A DNA stretch of 64,000 nt. Origin: Caballeronia humi. GTDB taxonomy: Bacteria; Pseudomonadota; Gammaproteobacteria; Burkholderiales; Burkholderiaceae. The notes below the pieces were generated by a model. It made no database searches and had not been told where the DNA came from. It saw only the letters and a list, made by a program, of their open reading frames with translations. Below, piece by piece: positions 35,427 to 45,149 of the stretch (position 1 is its first letter; every line of letters starts with the position of its first letter). The DNA lies in the NCBI RefSeq assembly GCF_001544475.1, contig NZ_FCNW02000007.1:62001-126000 (forward strand). The letters are read 5' to 3'. The position numbers and the translations under genes were made by a program.

Positions 35427-35744
35427 TCACACGCGATAAAACTCGATGTCCTGCCCCGCGTGAACCGCACGCTTGAGCCACTCGGGCATATCGCCGACGC
35501 CGTCCCACGTATCGCCGCTGGCGTTCCTGAATGCGGGCGTCGCGCCATTCTCGGCGCGCGGCAGGGAAGGCATTTGCGGCATAGGCCGCTTGGGCAGGCC
35601 GTTGCCGTTGGCTTTCGAGGGAATGGGTGCCGCCGCCACGGGTGCTTCGGCCAGTGCCTCGGCCAGCGCGGTTTCGGTAATGCCGAACTCAGCCATTCGG
35701 CTGCGTAAATAGGCAATGATGCTGTCTCGCTTTCTTTCGTCCAC
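35427..35744 (-). CDS. small H-NS-like nucleoid protein
   Basis: A 105-residue protein. The last 30 residues, SGDTWDGVGDMPEWLKRAV and following, resemble the H-NS DNA-binding domain (TWxGxGxxPxWL pattern). The N-terminus (MDERKRDSIIAYLRSRMAEFGIT) is a short helix instead of the long dimerisation coiled coil of full H-NS. The middle is a Pro/Ala-rich linker. The usual RGR/QGR DNA-hook appears here as DGVGDMP, acidic not basic, so binding strength or target may differ, or it may act by partner binding. Confidence 0.6.
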   Translation of the reverse strand: MDERKRDSIIAYLRSRMAEFGITETALAEALAEAPVAAAPIPSKANGNGLPKRPMPQMPSLPRAENGATPAFRNASGDTWDGVGDMPEWLKRAVHAGQDIEFYRV

Positions 35745-36061
35745 GGCTGTCCTGATTCAGCTTTTTAACTTTCTGGAGGGCGAACCGATATCCCGCGCGG
35801 ACCGGGCGGTTCGATGAGTTAAGTGATTTTTACAAAGCGTGGCGCGCGGCGAACCGCGCGTCAATTAGTGTAATACCGCAAATGCCGAAATACCCCGAAA
35901 AAGGGACGGCGGCGCTCTGGCACGGCTGGCGGGCGTTGCGAAAGACAGGCACGTAAAGGGTGCTTTTTACGAAATCCGGGAAGCCGGCCAGCGACACCAA
36001 GGCGCTTCAAAACCTCGATGTGTTCTATTGTATGCCGCTTATTGTAAGCGCTAAATCGATT
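35745..36061. other. intergenic, no gene seen
   Basis: About 320 bp upstream of the H-NS-like gene (leftward) and downstream of the 81-aa gene (also leftward). It should contain the promoter of the H-NS-like gene. A short hairpin CGCTA-AATCGATTC-TAGCG lies across 36050-36067 at the end of the next gene. Nothing else supported. Confidence 0.4.
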
Positions 36062-36307
36062 CTAGCGATTATGTTGTTCACCCGGCAATTCGGCGCCATG
36101 CGCGCGAATCGCCGCAATCAATTCTGCCGTCGTGATTTCATAGCGCACTTCACGGTGAATGCCGGCTTTGCGTTCGTCGATTTCGATCAGCACAACAGCC
36201 TTGCCGTCCTCCGCCGGCACGAGGCGCAGCGTGCGCAATTCCTGTCCGCTTGCTTCGTCCAGCTCCGTCAGCAAGGTCATCGATCCTGTGGCGGCACTTA
36301 TCGGCAT
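36062..36307 (-). CDS. conserved hypothetical protein, 81 aa
   Basis: I place the start at ATG 36307 because ACGGAG lies seven bases upstream; ATG 36313 would overlap that site. The product is a small soluble alpha+beta protein: strands around LRTLRLVPAEDGKAVVLIEIDE and VRYEITTAELIAAI, with no signal or membrane segment. Family unknown. Confidence 0.55.
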   Translation of the reverse strand: MPISAATGSMTLLTELDEASGQELRTLRLVPAEDGKAVVLIEIDERKAGIHREVRYEITTAELIAAIRAHGAELPGEQHNR

Positions 36308-36457
36308 CAGCATTCTCCGTTCCGTTTCCGTTTGTTGTCGTGGCCGCCGCGCCGTGCATGCACGCTGAGCGTGCGCGTGAGTGGCACATGATGGCCACAT
36401 GAGTGGCGCGCCGATCCCATTTGTCCTACCCAAGGCGGCCATCTCATTATTGCTTGC

Positions 36458-36492
36458 CAAAACTCCGCGCGTCCAGCGCCGCGCGGAGTAAA
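36458..36492 (-). terminator. Rho-independent terminator of the LLM flavoenzyme gene
   Basis: Minus strand: ACTCCGCGCG, loop of 8, CGCGCGGAGT, then TTTT. The 10-bp stem is perfect and begins about 20 bp after the stop codon. Confidence 0.75.
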
Positions 36493-36508
36493 AGGCGTCG
36501 GCGCGCGC

Positions 36509-37504
36509 TCAGTTCGCGCGTGCGAGCGTTGCGTGCGCTGCCGCAGTGATCTCGAACGAATGCAGGCGCGCGGCATGATCGAAGATCTGCGCCGTGACGA
36601 TCAGCTCGTCGGCCTGCGTCTGTTCGATCAGCGACGCGAGTCCCGCTTCCACGTCTTCCTGCGTGCCGACCACCGAGCACGCCAGCGAATGCTCGACGCC
36701 CGCGCGCTCGGCCTCGCTCCACGCGATGTCGCGCCTGGGCGGCGGCAACTGGCCGGGCGTGCCGCGCCGCAGGTTGATGAACTGCTGCTGCAGCGAGGTG
36801 AAGAGCAACTCGGCTTCGTCGGTGGTGTCGGCGGCGAAGACGTTCACGCCGACCATCGCGTAAGGCTTCGCGAGCGTCTTCGAGGGCTTGAACTGCGCGC
36901 GATAAACCTGCAGCGCGGTGAGCAGGTAATCGGGCGCGAAGTGCGACGCGAACGCGAACGGCAGCCCGAGCGCGGCGGCGAGCTGCGCGCTGAACAGCGA
37001 CGAGCCGAGCAGCCAGATCGGCACGTTCAGGCCCGCGCCCGGCACCGCGCGCACGCGCTGGCCTTCGACGGGATCGGCGAAATAGCGCTGCAGTTCGACG
37101 ACGTCGTCGGGGAAATTGTCCGCGCTGCCTTGGAGGTCGCGGCGCAACGCGCGGGCGGTCGTCTGGTCGGTGCCGGGCGCGCGGCCGAGGCCCAGGTCGA
37201 TGCGTCCCGGATACAGCGACGCCAGCGTGCCGAATTGCTCGGCGATCACGAGCGGCGCGTGGTTCGGCAGCATGACGCCGCCGGAGCCGACGCGAATCGT
37301 CTTCGTACCGCCGGCGATGTGGCCGATCACGACCGACGTCGCCGCGCTCGCGATGCCCGTCATATTGTGATGCTCGGCGAGCCAGAAGCGCTGGTAGCCC
37401 CATTTTTCGGCGTGCTGCGCCAGGTCGAGCGAGTGGCGGAAGGCGTCGGCGGCGGTCGAGCCGGCGGGAATCGGGGATAAATCAAGTACTGAGAAGGGGA
37501 TCAT
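36509..37504 (-). CDS. LLM-class flavin-dependent oxidoreductase
   Basis: A 331-residue luciferase-like monooxygenase. [15 protein letters not shown] and [17 protein letters not shown] are the start of the family's MsnO8 subgroup. [15 protein letters not shown] binds FMN phosphate, and a hydrophobic TIM-barrel pattern continues throughout. It would use FMNH2 from a separate reductase to oxidise an unknown substrate. ATG 37504 is chosen since upstream codons give 33 basic residues not seen in the family. Confidence 0.85.
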   Translation of the reverse strand: MIPFSVLDLSPIPAGSTAADAFRHSLDLAQHAEKWGYQRFWLAEHHNMTGIASAATSVVIGHIAGGTKTIRVGSGGVMLPNHAPLVIAEQFGTLASLYPGRIDLGLGRAPGTDQTTARALRRDLQGSADNFPDDVVELQRYFADPVEGQRVRAVPGAGLNVPIWLLGSSLFSAQLAAALGLPFAFASHFAPDYLLTALQVYRAQFKPSKTLAKPYAMVGVNVFAADTTDEAELLFTSLQQQFINLRRGTPGQLPPPRRDIAWSEAERAGVEHSLACSVVGTQEDVEAGLASLIEQTQADELIVTAQIFDHAARLHSFEITAAAHATLARAN

Positions 37505-37623
37505 TCGGCTGTCCGGTGGCTTGACGCTGCGAGGCGCGTGCGATGCGCGCTGCAATGCGTACTTAAAAGCCGATTGTGCCGAATGTCGCGAAAACCTGCC
37601 CATTGCGCGGGCGGTAGGGTTTT

Positions 37624-38439
37624 TCAGGCGAGGCGCGGATACCCCAGGCCGATCGCGGCGCGTTCGATCTCGAGGATCGATGCGTAATCGGCGGTGGGGT
37701 GGCGCACGAAACCCTTGAGTTTCAGGCGTGTCGCGAGCGACGGATTGGCGGAGACGGCATCGTCGAGGGCATCGGCGAGGAGGGCGGCTGCATCGGCCGG
37801 TAACGCGTTCGATGCGATGAACGGCAGCCCCGGTGTGCTCTTCGTCACGCCGATTTCACGCACGCCGGCCGCCAGTTCCGGCAGATGCTCGCGCACGAAC
37901 GCGAACGTCACGCAGTCGATGGCGGCGACGTCCGCGCTCTGCTCGATCGCGAGCGCCCTGAGCGACGCCAGATGTCCGCCGGTTTTGTGCACCGAGGCGA
38001 AGAACCGCGAGCCGCGCGCGAGCGGCGCGACGGCGTCGCGCAGAAGGTTCATGCCGCTGTTCGAATCGTCGTCGTTGTAGGCGGCGCGCACGCCCCGGCA
38101 GGCTTCGAGCGATGGCGCATCTACGTGCGCGCCCGTCACGAGCACGCTGCGATAGGTGCCGTTCGTGCAGCCATCGACGGCGAAATCGGGCGTCGCGATG
38201 ACGCGCACGCGGCCGTCGAGCGCGTGGACCAGCGGATAGCCACAGGTCTGCGAGAGCAGCAGATCGTCGCGCAGCCAGAAAGGTTCGAGCGCAGCGCCGG
38301 CATCGACGATTTCGAGCGTTTCGCCGTGCGCGGCGAGCCAGTCCGCGAGTTCCGTGTGAACGTGCGCGAGCAACGCGCGCCAGTCAGCGGCGAGAGCGGG
38401 CGTCACGTTGTACATCGGCAAGGCGGCGACCCAGTTCAT
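37624..38439 (-). CDS. PhnD-like phosphate/phosphonate-binding protein without signal peptide
   Basis: A 271-residue type-II binding protein. [11 protein letters not shown] begins the fold, QTCGYPLV is the hinge segment and [15 protein letters not shown] resembles the Ser-rich phosphonate-contact loop. I find no signal peptide: the N-terminus MNWVAALPM is the first strand of the domain itself. No permease or ATPase gene is nearby. A cytoplasmic ligand-binding or enzyme-like role is therefore as likely as transport. The desaturase gene ends 56 bp upstream in the same direction. Confidence 0.7.
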   Translation of the reverse strand: MNWVAALPMYNVTPALAADWRALLAHVHTELADWLAAHGETLEIVDAGAALEPFWLRDDLLLSQTCGYPLVHALDGRVRVIATPDFAVDGCTNGTYRSVLVTGAHVDAPSLEACRGVRAAYNDDDSNSGMNLLRDAVAPLARGSRFFASVHKTGGHLASLRALAIEQSADVAAIDCVTFAFVREHLPELAAGVREIGVTKSTPGLPFIASNALPADAAALLADALDDAVSANPSLATRLKLKGFVRHPTADYASILEIERAAIGLGYPRLA

Positions 38440-38494
38440 AGGCGAGCTATCTTGAAAAACTGGAGCGGCTCCATGAGGTACTCGAGCGGGTGCA

Positions 38495-39526
38495 TCATCC
38501 CGCAAGGCGATTCGAAGCATCGTTCGCGGTAGGCCGCGCGAACGTATCGCGGATGCGCGTGACGCGTGCAGCCGGAACCTTGTGACCCGCAAACGGATGC
38601 ACGACCGGCGCGACCATCGCAAGCGCAAACCGCTTCAGCCACTCGCCATATCCCTGCACCACAAACCGCCCCGTCCGCTCGGCATAAGCCTCACGCCGCC
38701 GATGATAGACCGTCCCGAGCGCGAACCACGGCACGCCGGGCAGGTCGTGATGGACCGCGTGATAGTTGTTGTTCAGAAAAAGCAGCCGCCAGAACCATCC
38801 CGCTTCGTTGATGACGGTGCGCTGCGGCGCATCGGCGACTGCGCGGTGTTCGTGGAACGAGCGCACCGCGCCGAGCGCGAGCGCCGGATAGCCGACGCCG
38901 AACATGAACGCGAACCAGCGGATGCCACAGCGATGCTCCAGCCAGTAAACGAGCGCGGCGAGTAGCACGAGATGCAGCGCCCAGCTCGCCGCGACGCGGA
39001 CGTCCCCGCGCGCGACTGCGACGGCGACGCCGCGCAACGCACCCGCAATCGAAAACGCCGGGCCGAGCAGCACGCGGCCGACGAGCGTATTGCGCAGCGC
39101 GAGCAACAGCCGCATCGTCGGGCCAGCCGATGCCCAGCGCTCCGGCGACACGAAATAGCTTTCCGGGTCGCGGGCGGGGTCGGTGAGATGATCGTCGTCG
39201 TGATGGCGCAGGTGCGACTCGCGATAAACCGCGTATGGAAACCACACGGCGAGCGGCGCGATGCCGAAGAGCGCGTTGACGAGCGGAGAACGCGTCGGGT
39301 GGCCGTGCAGAAGCTCATGCTGCAGCGACATGTACCAGCACGACAAAAGCGCCAGCGCTCCGAGCGCGAGCGGCATTCCAAGCGCCTGGGCGTTCAGCGC
39401 GACTCCGAACCATCCGCCATACACGCCCGCGATCAACAGCCACGTCGGCCATTCGCTGCGCCAGCGCATCGACGCGCGCATGCGCTGGATTTCCTGGCGT
39501 TGGGCGTCATCGAGGTAGAGGGACAT
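38495..39526 (-). CDS. membrane fatty acid desaturase
   Basis: A 343-residue di-iron membrane enzyme. The three histidine boxes are present: HELLHGH (near 69), HLRHHDDDH (near 106) and HAVHHDLPG (near 255). Hydrophobic segments lie at about 28-62, 78-95 and in two pairs mid-protein. It introduces a double bond into a membrane-bound acyl chain, or hydroxylates it; the exact substrate is unknown. Confidence 0.82.
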   Translation of the reverse strand: MSLYLDDAQRQEIQRMRASMRWRSEWPTWLLIAGVYGGWFGVALNAQALGMPLALGALALLSCWYMSLQHELLHGHPTRSPLVNALFGIAPLAVWFPYAVYRESHLRHHDDDHLTDPARDPESYFVSPERWASAGPTMRLLLALRNTLVGRVLLGPAFSIAGALRGVAVAVARGDVRVAASWALHLVLLAALVYWLEHRCGIRWFAFMFGVGYPALALGAVRSFHEHRAVADAPQRTVINEAGWFWRLLFLNNNYHAVHHDLPGVPWFALGTVYHRRREAYAERTGRFVVQGYGEWLKRFALAMVAPVVHPFAGHKVPAARVTRIRDTFARPTANDASNRLAG

Positions 39527-39742
39527 GGGCAGTCGGAGTCATGGCGAGCCCAAATAGTAGCGACGCGCCCCGCCCGCCCCAACCAACGATTGCGCCTGAC
39601 GATATGCCGCAGGCTGATAAAAGGCGTCGCGCGGGCATCGTTCGTGCTTTAACGATGCGTCCGCACGAGCGGACAAGCCGGCCGAAAAAGCTGGCTCCGA
39701 TCACCGCCGAAAAGCGACGGGCACTCCGGAGAAAAGAAGGTC

Positions 39743-40597
39743 ATGGCAGAACAGCAAGCCGGTTCCAATTCCCCCAACCTCAGCAGCGAAGAGCAGGATC
39801 AGGCCGCCGAGCATTCGATCCCGCAGGCGCTCGTCGTCCACGAAATCGTGCGCGAGGAGGGCGAAGCCGCGATGGACCGCACCGCCGCCGCGCTGATGTG
39901 GTCGGCGCTCGCGGCGGGGTTGTCGATGGGATTTTCGTTTCTCGTGCAGTCAATTCTCGAAAGCGCGCTGCCCGAGACGAGCTGGCGCGGTCTCGTGTCG
40001 AGTTTCGGCTACACGATCGGCTTCGTGATCGTGATTCTCGGCCGCCAGCAGCTTTTTACGGAGAGCACGCTGACCGCCGTGCTGCCCGTCCTCACGCGAC
40101 GCGACCTGAAGACGCTTTTCAAAACGCTGCGCCTCTGGGCGATCGTGCTGTTGTTCAACCTGGTTGGCACGGTGATTTTCGCGGCGATCCTGCAAATCGA
40201 CGGCGTGTTTTCACCGGAGGTCGACGATTCGCTCGCCAAAGTCGCGATGCTGCCGCTCTCCGGCAGCTTCGGCGTGACGGTCGTGCGCGGATTTTTCTCG
40301 GGCTGGCTGATCGCGCTGATGGTGTGGCTGCTCCCGAGCGCCCGCTCGGCGCGCCTGCTGACGATCGTGCTGATTACCTACACGGTCGCGGTGAGCAAGC
40401 TGACGCACGTGATCGCGGGATCGGTGGAGGCGTCGTACGCGGTAATGATCGGGGCGGCGACCATTCGTGACTACTTCGGCGTGTTTCTCGTGCCGACGTT
40501 CATCGGCAACATGATCGGCGGGATTTCGCTCGTCGCGATCATCAATCATGCCGCGATCGCGCCCGAGATCACGGGCATGCCGACGCGGCAGGATTGA
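39743..40597 (+). CDS. formate/nitrite transporter (FNT) family channel
   Basis: A 284-residue protein with six hydrophobic segments after a 50-residue charged N-tail. The FNT fold shows in MDRTAAALMWSALAAGLSMGFSFL, GRQQLFTESTLTAVLPVL and FFSGWLIALMVWL. It belongs to the YfdC-like branch, whose substrate is unsettled, not to the FocA or NirC branches. AGAAAAGAAGG lies just before ATG 39743. It stands alone and is divergent from the desaturase. Confidence 0.82.
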   Translation: MAEQQAGSNSPNLSSEEQDQAAEHSIPQALVVHEIVREEGEAAMDRTAAALMWSALAAGLSMGFSFLVQSILESALPETSWRGLVSSFGYTIGFVIVILGRQQLFTESTLTAVLPVLTRRDLKTLFKTLRLWAIVLLFNLVGTVIFAAILQIDGVFSPEVDDSLAKVAMLPLSGSFGVTVVRGFFSGWLIALMVWLLPSARSARLLTIVLITYTVAVSKLTHVIAGSVEASYAVMIGAATIRDYFGVFLVPTFIGNMIGGISLVAIINHAAIAPEITGMPTRQD

Positions 40598-40605
40598 TTC
40601 GACGC

Positions 40606-40932
40606 TTATTTGTTGCTGCCCGCGCCGGTGCCGTAAAGGCCGTTGTTGAAACCGCCGGCGCCTTCGGTTTTGTGGCCTTTGCCGGCGGTGACGCCGCGAT
40701 TCTTGCCGGCGGCATCCTGCGATTGCGGTTTCTGCGATTCGTGGACCGTCGCGTTCGCGGCGGCGGGTTGTGTGCCGGTCGCGGTGCTGCGGCTTTCCTG
40801 CTGCTCGGAGCCGCCGCCGCTCGTGATCTGCGCGAAGCCGTAGGTGCTGCACACCGCGATCGACGAAGCGAGCGCGACCGACACCACGCGGCGCTGCGTG
40901 ACGAACCGGAGAATCGAATTGGAATGGGTCAT
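40606..40932 (-). CDS. secreted hypothetical protein, 108 aa
   Basis: The signal peptide covers residues 1-35 (VVSVALASSIAVCSTYGFAQ). The mature chain is polar and low complexity (Gln, Ser, Thr, Gly-rich), probably disordered. Its stop lies 9 bp from the end of the FNT gene, convergent. No family recognised. Confidence 0.5.
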   Translation of the reverse strand: MTHSNSILRFVTQRRVVSVALASSIAVCSTYGFAQITSGGGSEQQESRSTATGTQPAAANATVHESQKPQSQDAAGKNRGVTAGKGHKTEGAGGFNNGLYGTGAGSNK

Positions 40933-41076
40933 GCGTGCTCCATGGAAGACGGCTAAAGGCCCTTCCGGTACAGCACGTTCAATGCCTGAAACCATTCCAG
41001 CAAGCGTACGCGCGCCGTCGCAACCGCGACGGCGCAACCTGGTCGCGCCGTGGCGCGAGATGGCGAAAGCGGCGGG

Positions 41077-41385
41077 TCAGGCCGCTTTCGCCCAAAGCCT
41101 GTTGGTCGTCTTTCGGCGCCCGGGCGTCGTGTCGCGCGGACCTTTGCCGACCGCGTCGAGCGCCGCGCGCAGCGACTCGATGCGACGCTTCTGCGCCGGC
41201 ACGAGCGCGTGCCCGGCGCTGACGGCGTTCAGCCGTTCGCGCCAGTATTCGACGTTCAAGGTTCCCGATGACTGGTTGCTCATCGTTCTGAGCTGAGCGA
41301 GCGCGCGCTCGATATGCTGGAGTTCTACGTCGGCCATGGCCGAAGGCAGCAAACTGCCCGTGGTCTCGGTTTTCTTCTTTTTCAT
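41077..41385 (-). CDS. conserved hypothetical protein, 102 aa
   Basis: A basic, helical cytoplasmic protein: KKKK at the start, a central amphipathic region LQHIERALAQLRTMSNQ and YWRERLNAVSA, then a basic tail. GAAGGGTGACGAG precedes ATG 41385. No family recognised. Confidence 0.5.
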   Translation of the reverse strand: MKKKKTETTGSLLPSAMADVELQHIERALAQLRTMSNQSSGTLNVEYWRERLNAVSAGHALVPAQKRRIESLRAALDAVGKGPRDTTPGRRKTTNRLWAKAA

Positions 41386-41631
41386 TTACTCGTCACCCTT
41401 CGAGCCACGCGGCGGAGGACGCTGAAAGCTCGTCCGACGCCGCGCAGGCACCCCGTTCGCCCGAACGCTCGTCGTCGTTCTGGGCGGCCCTTTGGTTCTG
41501 CGACCGTTATCAAAAATGTACGCAACGCAGGCGGGGGTGCACCGTCTGTCATCGCACATTGTTTCGCCGAAGGGCTATTGAGCAGCACAATGCTGTGCCG
41601 TGCGTCGGGTGCGATGCAAGGGTGAAAAAGG

Positions 41632-41910
41632 TCAGTTTTCGCCGGATTCGCGCGCTTTACCGCTGCGCTTGATCTGCGCTTCCATCGCGAGGTCGAGCTT
41701 GCTGACCTTGCGCGGCTTTTCGGGCTTGAGCGCGTTGACGAATGCGACGAAGTCGTCCATCGGCAGCGGTTGGGAGACTTTCTGGTCGCCGCTCGCCGCT
41801 CTGTCGACGAGGTAGAAGAGGCCGCCGCTCAGGCTGACGGCCGCATAGTGCGGATTGCCGCTACGCGTCTTGAGCCGTTCGACCGCGTTGATTGCCTTGG
41901 TGGAGCGCAT
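41632..41910 (-). CDS. conserved hypothetical protein, 92 aa
   Basis: A soluble basic protein with two beta strands (HYAAVSLSGGLFYLVDR) followed by helices (DDFVAFVNAL and SKLDLAMEAQI). It lies 12 bp downstream of the lipoprotein gene in the same direction, so the two are probably co-expressed. No family recognised. Confidence 0.55.
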   Translation of the reverse strand: MRSTKAINAVERLKTRSGNPHYAAVSLSGGLFYLVDRAASGDQKVSQPLPMDDFVAFVNALKPEKPRKVSKLDLAMEAQIKRSGKARESGEN

Positions 41911-41922
41911 GGTCTACGGGAC

Positions 41923-42255
41923 TCAGGGCGCGCACTTCTTGCTGGCGCCTTCGATCCACATATTCGACGCGTGGCGCTGACCCGGATAGAAGCGATAGGT
42001 CGTTTCGCCGTTGTCGAAGCGGACCTTGACGACGTTCGAATCGCCAAATTCGAGCATCACGCCCTGCGGAATCGACGTTTTCTTGAAGGTGGCGTCATGT
42101 TTCTTCGCTTCGTCGCTGATGCATTGCACGATGCTGTCGACGTTATTCTGAGACGACGCCTTTTCCACTTCCGGTTGGCCGGCGTCTTCGTTATGGAAAT
42201 AGGCGCACGCGTTGAGCAGAAGCGGCAGTGCGAGCGCGGCTACGAGTTTTTTCAT
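41923..42255 (-). CDS. lipoprotein, 110 aa
   Basis: ATG 42255 begins a lipoprotein signal peptide MKKLVAALALPLLL with lipobox LNAC (Cys18). The mature protein has one more pair of cysteines (VQCIS and KKCAP) that could form a disulfide, and ends in a strand-rich half (TTYRFYPGQRH). After lipidation it would sit in the inner or outer membrane facing the periplasm. Function unknown. Confidence 0.7.
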   Translation of the reverse strand: MKKLVAALALPLLLNACAYFHNEDAGQPEVEKASSQNNVDSIVQCISDEAKKHDATFKKTSIPQGVMLEFGDSNVVKVRFDNGETTYRFYPGQRHASNMWIEGASKKCAP

Positions 42256-42377
42256 GGTCCCTTTGCGTTGTTGACGATTTTCGCGATTGTCTCGTTCTGG
42301 ACATGACATTAGAGCATAGCCCCCTTACGGTTTTGGCAGAAACGGGGCAGCAAGGGCCGCGCCCGCTTTCTGCTGCC

Positions 42378-44084
42378 TCACGCGTCGGGCGGCACGCCGA
42401 GCAGTTGCATCGTCCCTCCGACGACGCCTGCGAATACCGGCCCCGCCACCGTTCCGCCGTAATACGACGCGCCCGACGGCTCGTCGATCATCACCGCGAC
42501 GATCACGCGCGGCTCGCTCATCGGCGCCATCCCGACGAACGACGCGCGATATTTGTTCTTCGCGTACGCGCGCCCGACCTGCTTGCGCGCCGTGCCCGTC
42601 TTGCCGCCGACGCGATAGCCTTCCACGTTCGCCGCGCGGCCCGTGCCTTCCGGGCCCATCGCCAGTTCGAGCATGGTGCGGATCGCGGCGGCCGTCGCGG
42701 GCTTCGTGACGGCGACTGGCGCATGGCGCTTGTCGTCGAGGACGAGCGTGGCGGGGTGGAAATGGCCGGTGCCGGCGTACGCGGTGTAAACCTGCGCAAT
42801 TTGCAACAGCGACAACGAGAGGCCGTAGCCGTAGGCCATCGTCGCCTGCTCGATCGGCTTCCAGCGCTCGTAGGCGCGCAGCCGGCCGGTCGCGGCGCCG
42901 GGGAACGTCAGCTCGGGCGCGCTGCCGATGCCGTACTCGCGATACTTTTGCCACATCGTTTCAGGCCGAAGCTGCAGCGCGAGCTTGGTAAGCGCGATGT
43001 TGCTCGACATCTGCACCGCCTGCGAGACCGTGATCACGCCGTGATTCGACGTATCGTGGATCACGTTCGGACCGAGTTTGAAGCTTCCCGGCGACGTGTC
43101 GATGCGCGTATCCGGCCGCGCCTTGCCGAGATCGATTGAAAGCGCGGCGACGAGCGGCTTGATCGTCGAGCCGGGTTCGAAGGTGTCGGTGAGCGCGCGA
43201 TTGCGCAACTGCTCGCCGGTCAGGCGCGCGCGGTCGTTGGGATCGAAGGTCGGATAGTTCGCGAGCGCGAGAATCTCGCCGTTGCGCGCATCGAGCACGA
43301 CGACGCTTCCCGCTTTCGCCTGATGTTTCGTGATCGCGGCCTTCAGTTGCGCGTGCGCGAGCGCCTGGATGCGACGATCGATCGTCAACTGGATCTCTTC
43401 ACCGTTGTGCGCGGGGTCCGATTCGCCGATTTCCGAGATGACGCGCCCGAGCCGGTCGCGGATCACCTCGCGCTGGCCCTGCTCGCCGGTGAGCCGGGCG
43501 TTCGCCGCGAGTTCGATGCCTTCCTGGCCGTTGTCCTCGTTATTCGTGAAGCCGACGATATGCGCCGCCGATTCGCCTTCCGGGTAGAAGCGCTTCGTGT
43601 CCGGCACGAGCGTAATGCCGGCGAGCGCCTTCCCGGCGACCTTGGTGGCGGTGTCGGCATCGACCTGACGCTTGAGCAGCACGAACGACCGGCCCGCGTT
43701 CACGCGCCGCAACAATTCTTTCGGCGGAATGTCGAGCAGCCGGGCGACATCGGGCGCGTGCTGGGTATCGAACTGCTTGGGCGACGCCCAGACCTCATAC
43801 GTGGCAAGGCTCACGGCGAGCATCGCGCCGTTCCGGTCGACGATCCGGCCGCGCGTTGCCGTGAGTTCCAGCGTGCGCTGGTAGCGCTTCTGGCCCTCGT
43901 TGATGTAGAAATCCTGGTTGAGCACCTGGACCCATAGCGCGCGGCCCGCGAGCGCGATGAACGCGCAGGACATGAAAACGACGACGAGCGTCGAGCGCCA
44001 CTTCGGCAGGCGGCTCGCGAGCATCGGATTCTGATGCGGCGTCTGATAAACGTCGCGGCTGGGCGTTTTATTCTTGTTGAGCAT
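42378..44084 (-). CDS. ftsI: class B penicillin-binding protein (FtsI/PBP3-like, second copy)
   Basis: A 568-residue cell-wall transpeptidase. A single TM lies at about 33-53, followed by the PBP dimer domain (RGRIVDRNGAMLAVSL) and the transpeptidase domain with EPGSTIKPL (SxxK), SSN (SxN) and GGKTGT (KTG), so it is catalytically complete. It cross-links peptidoglycan in the periplasm. It is not in a dcw cluster (no mraY, murE or ftsL around), so it is likely to be an additional copy beside the essential one. The NAT gene lies 10 bp upstream in the same direction. ATG 44084 is chosen because upstream residues lack membrane character. Confidence 0.85.
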   Translation of the reverse strand: MLNKNKTPSRDVYQTPHQNPMLASRLPKWRSTLVVVFMSCAFIALAGRALWVQVLNQDFYINEGQKRYQRTLELTATRGRIVDRNGAMLAVSLATYEVWASPKQFDTQHAPDVARLLDIPPKELLRRVNAGRSFVLLKRQVDADTATKVAGKALAGITLVPDTKRFYPEGESAAHIVGFTNNEDNGQEGIELAANARLTGEQGQREVIRDRLGRVISEIGESDPAHNGEEIQLTIDRRIQALAHAQLKAAITKHQAKAGSVVVLDARNGEILALANYPTFDPNDRARLTGEQLRNRALTDTFEPGSTIKPLVAALSIDLGKARPDTRIDTSPGSFKLGPNVIHDTSNHGVITVSQAVQMSSNIALTKLALQLRPETMWQKYREYGIGSAPELTFPGAATGRLRAYERWKPIEQATMAYGYGLSLSLLQIAQVYTAYAGTGHFHPATLVLDDKRHAPVAVTKPATAAAIRTMLELAMGPEGTGRAANVEGYRVGGKTGTARKQVGRAYAKNKYRASFVGMAPMSEPRVIVAVMIDEPSGASYYGGTVAGPVFAGVVGGTMQLLGVPPDA

Positions 44085-44094
44085 TGCGGATTCT

Positions 44095-44931
44095 TCAGGG
44101 CAGGCGGGCGAGCATTGCGTCGAGTTCAGACGAAGTGACATCGCCCGCCTCATCGGGCAGACGAATGCCGATTTCGTTTTGCAGCAGGTCGCGCATCTGC
44201 TGGACGGTCGTCAGTTCGCGCTGGCCGCCAGTCGCGCCGTGGATGTTCAGGCGGCGGTTGAACAAGCCGTAGCGCGATTCACCCGCGACGCGCGCGACCA
44301 GCAGGTTGTGCAGGAAAATCGATTGCGGGTAGGTGGATACGTAATGGTTCGCCACTTCGAAGTCGATGTCGAACTGCGGTTCGAGGTCGAAGCGATAGAG
44401 CGGCGTCCAGGCGTCGTTGAGCTTCACTTGCAGCAGGAAGTCGTTCTCACCGATGCTGTCGAGGCGGAAAGGTTCGTGCGGCGTCACCTGCTCACGGCCG
44501 GTTTCCAGCACGATCGGCGCGGTGAGCGTCACGCCGCCAAAGCCGACATCGGAGAGATAAGTGCGGCCTTCCAGATCGACCAGCAGTAGCATGTGCGTGC
44601 GCGCCGGCATTTCGGCATCCGTCCTGCCCCATACGACGCGCGCTCCAAGGCTGCGCGTGCGATACCCGAGCGCATCGAGGACGCCGCGAAAGAGCAGATT
44701 GTGTTCGTAGCAGTAGCCGCCGCGCCGCGCGCCGACGAGTTTCCGCTGGATCGATTGCGCATCCAGCTGGACCGGACGGCCGAGCAGCGGATCGAGGTTT
44801 TCGAAGGGAATCGCCTGCGGATGGAGCAGATGCAGCGCGTCGAGCGTCTCGATCGAGGCGTCGCGCGGGCCGTCGAAACCGATGCGGGCGAAGTAGGCGT
44901 CAAGGTCGATCGGAGAGGTTTTTGCGTTCAT
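44095..44931 (-). CDS. nat: arylamine N-acetyltransferase
   Basis: A 278-residue NAT. The catalytic triad is visible: Cys74 in RGGYCYE, His113 in RTHMLLLV and Asp128 in LSDVGFGG. It moves acetyl from acetyl-CoA to arylamines or hydrazines in the cytoplasm. Its end is 10 bp from the start of the PBP gene, an operon with no obvious biochemical link. Confidence 0.9.
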   Translation of the reverse strand: MNAKTSPIDLDAYFARIGFDGPRDASIETLDALHLLHPQAIPFENLDPLLGRPVQLDAQSIQRKLVGARRGGYCYEHNLLFRGVLDALGYRTRSLGARVVWGRTDAEMPARTHMLLLVDLEGRTYLSDVGFGGVTLTAPIVLETGREQVTPHEPFRLDSIGENDFLLQVKLNDAWTPLYRFDLEPQFDIDFEVANHYVSTYPQSIFLHNLLVARVAGESRYGLFNRRLNIHGATGGQRELTTVQQMRDLLQNEIGIRLPDEAGDVTSSELDAMLARLP

Positions 44932-45149
44932 GTTCGAAGTCCTGCCCTTGAATAAGCGCGAGAAACGCGAGCGCCAAATGGCGCATATTTTACGACACGT
45001 AAGGTTAAAAATTACAAAATACCTACGGCACTCCGCTTGCTGCGAGCAGTCGTCGAGCCTTTATTGAACTGTGCCGCGCGAAACGAGGTCTTTCCTGATT
45101 CGAGTTTGGTTTGTCCGCTTCATCACTTCTTCACGGAAAACGCATCGCC

